45,937 nt of DNA. Origin: an uncultured Bacteroidota bacterium (GTDB lineage Bacteria; Bacteroidota; Bacteroidia; Bacteroidales; CG2-30-32-10). A program made the translations under genes and the position numbers. Shown piece by piece: positions 41,404 through 45,937 of the stretch (positions are counted from its first letter, which is position 1; each line of letters starts with the position of its first letter). The notes below the pieces were generated by a model. That model saw only the letters and a program-made list of their open reading frames with translations. It ran no database searches and had not been told where the DNA came from. The stretch covers positions 1 to 45,937 of the forward strand of contig CAISZK010000296.1 in the NCBI GenBank assembly GCA_903889915.1. The letters are read 5' to 3'.

Positions 41404-41940
41404 TTAGGCTTTGGGAGGAGGCGTGAACAGGGGGATGTATTGTTTCACTAAAGATTGATGGTTCTCATTAAAGACTATTTTTGATTCCGTCAGTGTAAAC
41501 AAACCTGTAGCATTATGCGGAAGAGCTTCTTTTACCATACCTTTCACCAACTTCTCAGTCTGGTTTCTGCCAGGGACATTTTGGTCATTATTTCGCTGCA
41601 GATGTTCATTGAATTTGGCAATGAGCCGTTCTTCATTTTTGTCATTGATACAATAAAACACGGTGTTGCTGCCATCATTCATTGATTGTGCAATATCATA
41701 AAGCCGCCCGTTGAACACGAATTCTTTGTTGTCGTCCAGATACCTGAAACCCGATGCTCCTGTGTTGATAACTGCATTTGAAATAACGACTTTTTCAATT
41801 TCCGGAAGGCTGATGTTCTTATTGATATAGGCATTCATCTCTCGCTTTGCCGAGTATTGCTCAACTTTGAAAATAACAAAGAAACCGGCCATGTTATAGA
41901 GAAAAACCAGCAGGAATAATATGGAAAATGCCTTTTTCAT
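41404..41940 (-). CDS. hypothetical membrane-anchored protein upstream of the TonB receptor
   Basis: 178 aa from the ATG at 41940 (MKKAFSILFLLVFLYNMAGFFVIF). One N-terminal hydrophobic helix acts as an uncleaved anchor or signal; the rest is hydrophilic and ends in a Pro-rich tail (FTPPPKA). I do not recognise the family. It lies 207 bp upstream of the TonB receptor on the same strand and is often the kind of small gene found beside such receptors; a shared role is only inference. Confidence 0.7.
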   Translation of the reverse strand: MKKAFSILFLLVFLYNMAGFFVIFKVEQYSAKREMNAYINKNISLPEIEKVVISNAVINTGASGFRYLDDNKEFVFNGRLYDIAQSMNDGSNTVFYCINDKNEERLIAKFNEHLQRNNDQNVPGRNQTEKLVKGMVKEALPHNATGLFTLTESKIVFNENHQSLVKQYIPLFTPPPKA

Positions 41941-42064
41941 TAATGGCATCAAATGTAAACATTATTTTAATTGCCGGAAGCAAAAAATGAAAATTTTCTT
42001 CACAGTAGATTGATGAATATTGTGACATTTTCTTTGTCAATATTCCTTTTTTGAATAATCTCCA

Positions 42065-42072
42065 TAAATTTG
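42065..42072 (+). promoter_or_regulatory. -7 box immediately before the HEAT-like gene
   Basis: TAAATTTG ends 4 bp before the ATG at 42077, so the mRNA would be nearly leaderless, or translation begins at the ATG at 42086. No -33 box at the usual distance. Confidence 0.3.
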
Positions 42073-42076
42073 CAGC

Positions 42077-42595
42077 ATGAATATCATGGAACTTCTTAGC
42101 GACAGCTCAAAACTGACAGCCATCCACGCAGGTAATGTGGCTATGCAAAAGCCTGAGATTATTCCTTTGATCTTAAAGCTGGCGTTGGAAAACAAGCACC
42201 AGTATTCAATGAGGGCTGCAAATACGATTGAAAAGCTCGATTTTAAAAGACCTGAACTGGTAAAACCATTTTACCCGGAAATTATTGAAGCACTGCCTGC
42301 CATTGAAATACAGGGAGTGCAGCGTTGTTTCTTAAAACTTCTGGTACGACATACGAACATTAAAAATGAAGAAACCCTTTGTTCGCTGCTTAATTTTAGT
42401 TTCGATAAACTTTCTTCGCCCACTGCCGAGGTTGCTGTAAAGGTTTATGCAATGGAAATTCTTTATCACATTTCCAAAGTTGAACCTGATTTAAAAAATG
42501 AATTGGTTTCCGTCATAAAAGCACAGATGACGGATGGTTCATCAGGATTTAAATCCTGTGGTAGCCGGATAATCAAAGCTTGCCAGAGACTTTAG
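42077..42595 (+). CDS. hypothetical alpha-helical protein, HEAT/ARM-like
   Basis: 172 aa. No signal peptide. Short amphipathic helices with repeated spacing (PEIIPLILKLALEN, PELVKPFYPEIIEALPAI, SSPTAEVAVKVYAMEILYHISK) suggest HEAT-like repeats. No catalytic motif. Start could be 42077 or the ATG at 42086. Isolated between divergent neighbours; function unknown. Confidence 0.7.
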   Translation: MNIMELLSDSSKLTAIHAGNVAMQKPEIIPLILKLALENKHQYSMRAANTIEKLDFKRPELVKPFYPEIIEALPAIEIQGVQRCFLKLLVRHTNIKNEETLCSLLNFSFDKLSSPTAEVAVKVYAMEILYHISKVEPDLKNELVSVIKAQMTDGSSGFKSCGSRIIKACQRL

Positions 42596-42627
42596 TTTTT
42601 TTTAGTCAACTCCGATTAGTCTATTTT

Positions 42628-42740
42628 GCCACTAAAACTCCAAAACGCGAAAACCACAAAAGATGTGTTATTAATAATTTGTTTTTTAGTGTAATTTTGT
42701 GCTTTAGTGTTTTTGTGGTAAAAATGACTTTTCGGAGTGT
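42628..42740. repeat. imperfect inverted repeat rich in CCACTAAAAC words
   Basis: The left arm (GCCACTAAAACTCC...ACCACAAAA) and the right arm (TTTTAGTGT...TTTTTGTGGTA) are imperfect complements with several CACTAAA/CCACAAA words in each. MITE-like or a leader of the following gene; no coding potential is accepted here. Confidence 0.5.
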
Positions 42741-42838
42741 GCTCAAATTTAAAAAGCAATATCTTTGCCAAAGGTTTTAAACTAACTATTGTTTAACTGT
42801 GAAATATCCATTGTGTTTTAAATCCCACCAAACTATTA

Positions 42839-43573
42839 ATGATGAAATCTTTTAAACTAACTTCATTCCTGCAACCCCTTTTCCTTCTTGGCTTTTGCAC
42901 CCTTTTATTTTCAGGTTGTCTGAATTTTAATTGTAAAAGAGGCAATGGAAAAGTTGTTAAACAGAACAGAAAAGTCACGGGTTTCAACGCGATTGATATT
43001 TCCGGCAGCTATGAGGTGATATTGATACAGGGCAACACAACTTCATTGATCGTTGAGGCCGATGATAACCTACAATCGGTTATTAAAACAAAGGTGGAGA
43101 ATAAAAAACTCATCGTTGAAAATGAAGAATCTATTTGTGACTCAAAATCTCTGAAATTGTACATCACGACCCCTGATATCAAGAGTGTTTCGCTTTCAGG
43201 TGTTGTTGATCTGAAAAATGTGGACACCATCAGAACCAAAATGCTTGCTATTGATGTCAGCGGGGTTGCTGATATTCATTTTGCAATTTCGGTTGAAAAA
43301 CTTTCGCTCAGTTGCAGCGGATCAGGAACGATTGCACTGAAGGGCAGGGCAGGGGATATGGATGCTGAAATTTCCGGTTCGGGAGAGATCAATGCATTTG
43401 GGCTGCTGACCGACACATGCAGTCTTTCAAGTTCCGGTGCTGGCAAGGCAAACCTGAATGTTTCACAAAAGCTTGATGTGGATATCTCCGGTACGGCCAC
43501 AGTTAAATACAAAGGCAATCCAAAAGTAAAACAGGATATTTCCGGTGTTGGTTCTTTTGAAAAAGTGGAGTAG
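42839..43573 (+). CDS. lipoprotein with GIN domain (DUF2807)
   Basis: 244 aa. Lipobox-type N-terminus (LLFSGCLNF, Cys at about 27) and a right-handed beta-helix-like GIN (head) domain over the rest: VTGFNAIDISGSYEVILIQG, VSLSGVVDLKN, LSCSGSGTIALKGRAGDMDAEISGSGEIN, CSLSSSGAGKANLNVS. The domain is widespread in Bacteroidota; its role (adhesion or anchoring) is not established. It ends 4 bp before a heptamer repeat array. Confidence 0.88.
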   Translation: MMKSFKLTSFLQPLFLLGFCTLLFSGCLNFNCKRGNGKVVKQNRKVTGFNAIDISGSYEVILIQGNTTSLIVEADDNLQSVIKTKVENKKLIVENEESICDSKSLKLYITTPDIKSVSLSGVVDLKNVDTIRTKMLAIDVSGVADIHFAISVEKLSLSCSGSGTIALKGRAGDMDAEISGSGEINAFGLLTDTCSLSSSGAGKANLNVSQKLDVDISGTATVKYKGNPKVKQDISGVGSFEKVE

Positions 43574-43576
43574 GAA

Positions 43577-43709
43577 AAATTCCAAATTCCAAATTCCAAA
43601 ATCCAAAATCCAAAATCCAAATTCCAAAATCTAAATTCCAAAATCCAAAATCCAAATTCCAAATTCCAAAATCCAAAATCCAAAATCCAAAATCCAATAT
43701 CCAACTTCT
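43577..43709. repeat. heptanucleotide repeat array, 18-19 units
   Basis: AAATTCC and AAAATCC units in exact 7-bp register with few substitutions (AAAATCT, AATATCC, AACTTCT). It fills the gap between the GIN-domain gene and the hydrogenase protease gene. The minus-strand ORF that reads through it (FGFWILDFGFWILDFG pattern) is an artefact. Confidence 0.9.
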
Positions 43710-43752
43710 AATTTCACCGGAATTGCCTACCTTCGCGCAAAATTGAACAGCG

Positions 43753-44238
43753 ATGCAAATTAAAGAGGAAAAAATTCTTATTCTTGGAATGGGTAATGAT
43801 ATTCTGACCGACGACGGAATAGGAATAAAGATCACTAAAGTCCTTCAAAATAAATTTTCTTTTCCAAACATTGTCTTTGATACTTTATCAATAGGCGGGA
43901 TGGAAATTATTGAATATCTCAAACCGTTCAAAACCGTCATCATTATTGATGCCATCAAAACGTTGAACGGCATTCCGGGCACTGTTTACCTCTTTGCCCC
44001 TGATGATTTTAAGGAAACTACACACATCTCAAATATTCACGACATTTCTTTCCTGAATGCTTTGAAACTTGGTAAAAAACTGAACATTCCTTCACCTGAA
44101 CATGTGCATATTATAGGCATTGAAATTGTGGAAGACATGGTTTTCAGCGATGATTTTACTCCCGAAGTTCAGGCCAAATACCCCGAAATACTCATTGAAG
44201 TTGAAGAGTTGGTGAGGGAACTTCTGGAAAAAAAGTAA
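43753..44238 (+). CDS. hydrogenase maturation protease (HyaD/HybD/HycI type)
   Basis: 161 aa. It cleaves the C-terminal peptide of the large subunit of [NiFe]-hydrogenases after nickel insertion. GMGNDILTDDGIG (about 12-24, with an acidic Ni-binding position), VIIIDAI (second metal Asp) and HVHIIGIEI (metal His region) are present. The start codon is well placed after TACCTTCG, one mismatch from the -7 consensus. No hydrogenase subunits or Hyp proteins are in the window, so the target must lie elsewhere. Confidence 0.85.
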   Translation: MQIKEEKILILGMGNDILTDDGIGIKITKVLQNKFSFPNIVFDTLSIGGMEIIEYLKPFKTVIIIDAIKTLNGIPGTVYLFAPDDFKETTHISNIHDISFLNALKLGKKLNIPSPEHVHIIGIEIVEDMVFSDDFTPEVQAKYPEILIEVEELVRELLEKK

Positions 44239-44277
44239 CAACACTCAATTGTCTTTGAGGTCTGTTTCCTGTCTTGA

Positions 44278-45165
44278 TTAATCAGCAATTTTCAAACGCC
44301 ATGTAGTTTGAAATTTTCCTGCTTTTCGCAAATTTACGAGTTGTTTTATTGAAACACATTTCATAAAATATTTAAACGAACTCAGCTTGGATCGTTTCAC
44401 TTTTGCTTCCTTATCAATCACAAAACCCATTTTTTTGAAAAAGTTTTCTGCTTCTTCGAAACTTTCAAAACGGTTTTTTTCAATTTCGTGTTGTTCGAAA
44501 AACTCTTTTGTTTTGTCATCCAATATCAGGTTTAGTTTATCCTGTTTGTTTTTGATATAAATATCGGCTGTGATCCAGTAACCACCACGCTTCTGTAGTA
44601 TCTTATGAATGATCCTGCATAGTTTTTCTTTTTCTTTTGTGCTCAGATACATCAGCAAACCCTCATTGACAATGCAAATCTCTCCTTCAGGAAAACTGTC
44701 TGCTACCTCATTAAATTGCTTTTCATTCAGTGCATTTAAAGGAAGCATGTCTAATTTTCCTGTCATATCATAGCCTTCATTGAAAAAAACTTTCATGAAT
44801 TCAGGTTTTGTAGCAATGACATTGGTTAGATCAGTATCAATGTAGTAAACATCTTTTTGCCTGACCATTTCCAGGCCTCTGAATGAAAACCCTGACGACA
44901 GTTCAAGAACGTTTTTCACAGGTATTTTCTCCATCAACTGATCTATGCTCCAGTACCTGTTTTCAAAATGCAGGGTTCGTGCCCAGAATGTCAGGTCTTT
45001 ATTGTTGAAATCAGGAACATATTTGTTTGGGGATTCAATCAGTTCGGCAGTGCGGCGGGCAAATGGAATGTTGGTGCACCCCTTCATCAGCAACAAGGAT
45101 TTGGCTGAAGGACTGATGGTGCTGAAATCACGGTTTTCGCTGTTAGTTTGATCTGATGTTTTCAT
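44278..45165 (-). CDS. LCM-type SAM-dependent methyltransferase
   Basis: 295 aa. It resembles the leucine carboxyl methyltransferase / TcmP-like family that uses SAM to methylate O- or carboxyl groups. Family features: SPSAKSLLLMKG and PFARRTAELI near the N-terminus, NVLELSSGFSFRGLEM (SAM loop I), YYIDTDLTNVI (acidic residue for the ribose) and EICIVNEGLLMYLS (post-IV motif). The C-terminal 60 residues are basic. Convergent with the hydrogenase protease gene. The acceptor is unknown. Confidence 0.82.
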   Translation of the reverse strand: MKTSDQTNSENRDFSTISPSAKSLLLMKGCTNIPFARRTAELIESPNKYVPDFNNKDLTFWARTLHFENRYWSIDQLMEKIPVKNVLELSSGFSFRGLEMVRQKDVYYIDTDLTNVIATKPEFMKVFFNEGYDMTGKLDMLPLNALNEKQFNEVADSFPEGEICIVNEGLLMYLSTKEKEKLCRIIHKILQKRGGYWITADIYIKNKQDKLNLILDDKTKEFFEQHEIEKNRFESFEEAENFFKKMGFVIDKEAKVKRSKLSSFKYFMKCVSIKQLVNLRKAGKFQTTWRLKIAD

Positions 45166-45693
45166 TATTGTGTTTAATTTGAATGTTTTATATTGGTTAT
45201 GATCTCATTAAAATCTCTACCAAACAGAAGCTTTAAAAAGATGTTTAAAATGCAGCTACAAATATAAGAAAATAAGATTTACGGTTGTGGAAATTTTGAA
45301 TTGAGTAAATAATTTTATCATCTGAGAGGGCCACTTCTTCTTGTCACCCAGCCAGTAATTACAAACGGATAAACAGGTGACTTTTTAACCGGGCGAAGTC
45401 ACCCCGTTACTCCTTACACTTTTTGGAAAAGGAATAATTACAGAAGAAACGAACACTACCGGCGAATAAAAGTGAAGAGAAAAGTTTGAAAACAGAGGTT
45501 AGAAAAAAAGAGGATAGAAATCAGAAGAGATGTGGGATTGAAAATCCGTGTTAAAAATGTCCGCCATCGGGACATTTTTAGTGTACTTTCTGTAATAAAA
45601 AACAACCTGCTAAAAGCCTCCCTTTTTCCAAATGAACCATAAAAACTGTAATATTTTATGTTATTGATCCCGAATTTTTACCATTGATTTTTT
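45166..45693. other. gene-free stretch with two hairpins
   Basis: About 530 bp between the methyltransferase start and the final minisatellite. It contains the 8-bp hairpin GGTGACTT / AAGTCACC (45376-45403) and the 11-bp hairpin TAAAAATGTCC / GGACATTTTTA (45552-45580). No gene or tRNA was seen. Confidence 0.55.
45552..45580. terminator. hairpin with A/T-rich outer stem, possible bidirectional terminator
   Basis: Perfect 11-bp stem, loop GCCATCG. The A- and T-runs are part of the stem itself, as in symmetric terminators, but no gene ends next to it. Confidence 0.4.
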
Positions 45694-45937
45694 GCTCCAA
45701 ACCAGTGCTGGTTTGAATCAAACCAGCACTGGTTTGATTCAAACTATGAGTAGAATGATTCAAACCAACACTGGTTTGATTCAAACTGCGAGTGGAATGA
45801 TTCAAACCAACACTGGTTTGATTCAAACTGCGAGTGGAATGATTCAAACCAGCACTGGTTTGATTCAAACTGCGAGTGGAACGATTCAAACCAGCACTGG
45901 TTTGATTCAAACTGCGAGTGGAATGATTCAAACCAGC
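45694..45937. repeat. 21-bp / 42-bp tandem repeat running off the window edge
   Basis: Eleven full 21-bp units and a cut one. They alternate between type A (GATTCAAACC AGCACTGGTT T-) and type B (GATTCAAACT GCGAGTGGAA T-), so the higher-order unit is 42 bp. Type A contains the dyad CAAACCAG-CA-CTGGTTTG, extending to ATTCAAACCAG / CTGGTTTGAAT across the junction. The minus-strand ORF of the track encodes leucine-spaced heptads (NHSTRSL, NQTSAGL) through the whole array and is open at the window end, so a repetitive protein cannot be excluded. Confidence 0.9.

Noticed and set aside
42580-42780. 66-aa plus-strand ORF
   Set aside because: It overlaps the end of the HEAT-like gene and translates an inverted repeat; no family resemblance.
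43276-43835. Minus-strand ORFs with FGFWILDFG-type repeats
   Set aside because: They are translations of a heptanucleotide repeat lying antisense to the GIN-domain gene and the hydrogenase protease gene.
45656-45931. Confident CDS for the 91-aa repeat ORF
   Set aside because: It lies almost wholly in the minisatellite and is cut by the window edge; kept only as a possibility in the repeat entry.
45694-45937. CRISPR array
   Set aside because: Units of 21 bp alternate without unique spacers; this is a minisatellite.

Overview
The window looks like a chromosomal segment of a Bacteroidota (Bacteroidetes) bacterium. Evidence: AT-rich DNA, almost no Shine-Dalgarno sequences, several promoters of the TTTG / TAnnTTTG type specific to this phylum, a type IX secretion (Por) C-terminal sorting domain, many SCK/SCN-type lipoproteins, a TonB-dependent receptor, GIN-domain and DUF5011-domain surface proteins, and an IS1380-family insertion sequence. 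The gene content suggests a free-living, possibly facultatively or strictly anaerobic organism: citrate lyase, a hydrogenase maturation protease and cobalamin-dependent methionine synthase.

Layout. 1-2165: non-coding DNA interrupted by a complete IS1380-like element (450-2165) with 17-bp terminal inverted repeats. 2443-9224: a secreted arylsulfotransferase-like protein, then convergent metF and divergent metH (the methyl branch of methionine synthesis). 9261-14085: minus-strand lipid kinase, LtaS-type sulfatase, two DUF5011 lipoproteins and an unknown secreted protein. 14267-18362: three small Lys/Ala/Asp-Ser-rich lipoproteins in tandem, the last only 24 bp upstream of a citrate lyase pair (a CitD-CitE fusion plus CitF). 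18497-22780: YihY/BrkB membrane protein, cysK-cysE (cysteine synthesis), and a lipoprotein with a collagen-like stretch. 22817-25921: TPR protein, bioA, J-domain protein. 25939-30495: minus-strand aroE, DedA, ComA-like phosphosulfolactate synthase, TPR protein, GNAT. 30573-35410: outer-membrane-like protein, antitoxin-like small ORF, a repeat-rich gene-free kilobase, M13 peptidase, and a gene-free stretch with a very large hairpin followed by an orphan nucleotidyltransferase. 35664-45165: ABC-2 exporter pair, OsmC, small membrane protein, TonB receptor, unknowns, GIN-domain lipoprotein, hydrogenase maturation protease and an LCM-type methyltransferase. The right edge is another minisatellite.

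Sulfur and one-carbon metabolism recur (metF, metH, cysE, cysK, comA, OsmC), but the genes are scattered single-purpose transcription units rather than one system.

The most unusual signal is non-coding. Nearly every simple repeat in the window has a period that is a multiple of 7 bp: six heptanucleotide arrays in intergenic gaps (4144-4280, 27478-27539, 29831-29861, 29875-29906, 35623-35647, 43577-43709) and three minisatellites built on 21 or 2x21 bp with internal dyads (31674-31901, 32057-32308, 45694 to the window edge). One of them carries four exact copies of the 16S anti-Shine-Dalgarno 9-mer. Several large hairpins (5394-5500, 34873-35023, 35456-35511, 42628-42740) also lack an assigned function. 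No tRNA, rRNA, CRISPR array or prophage was seen.
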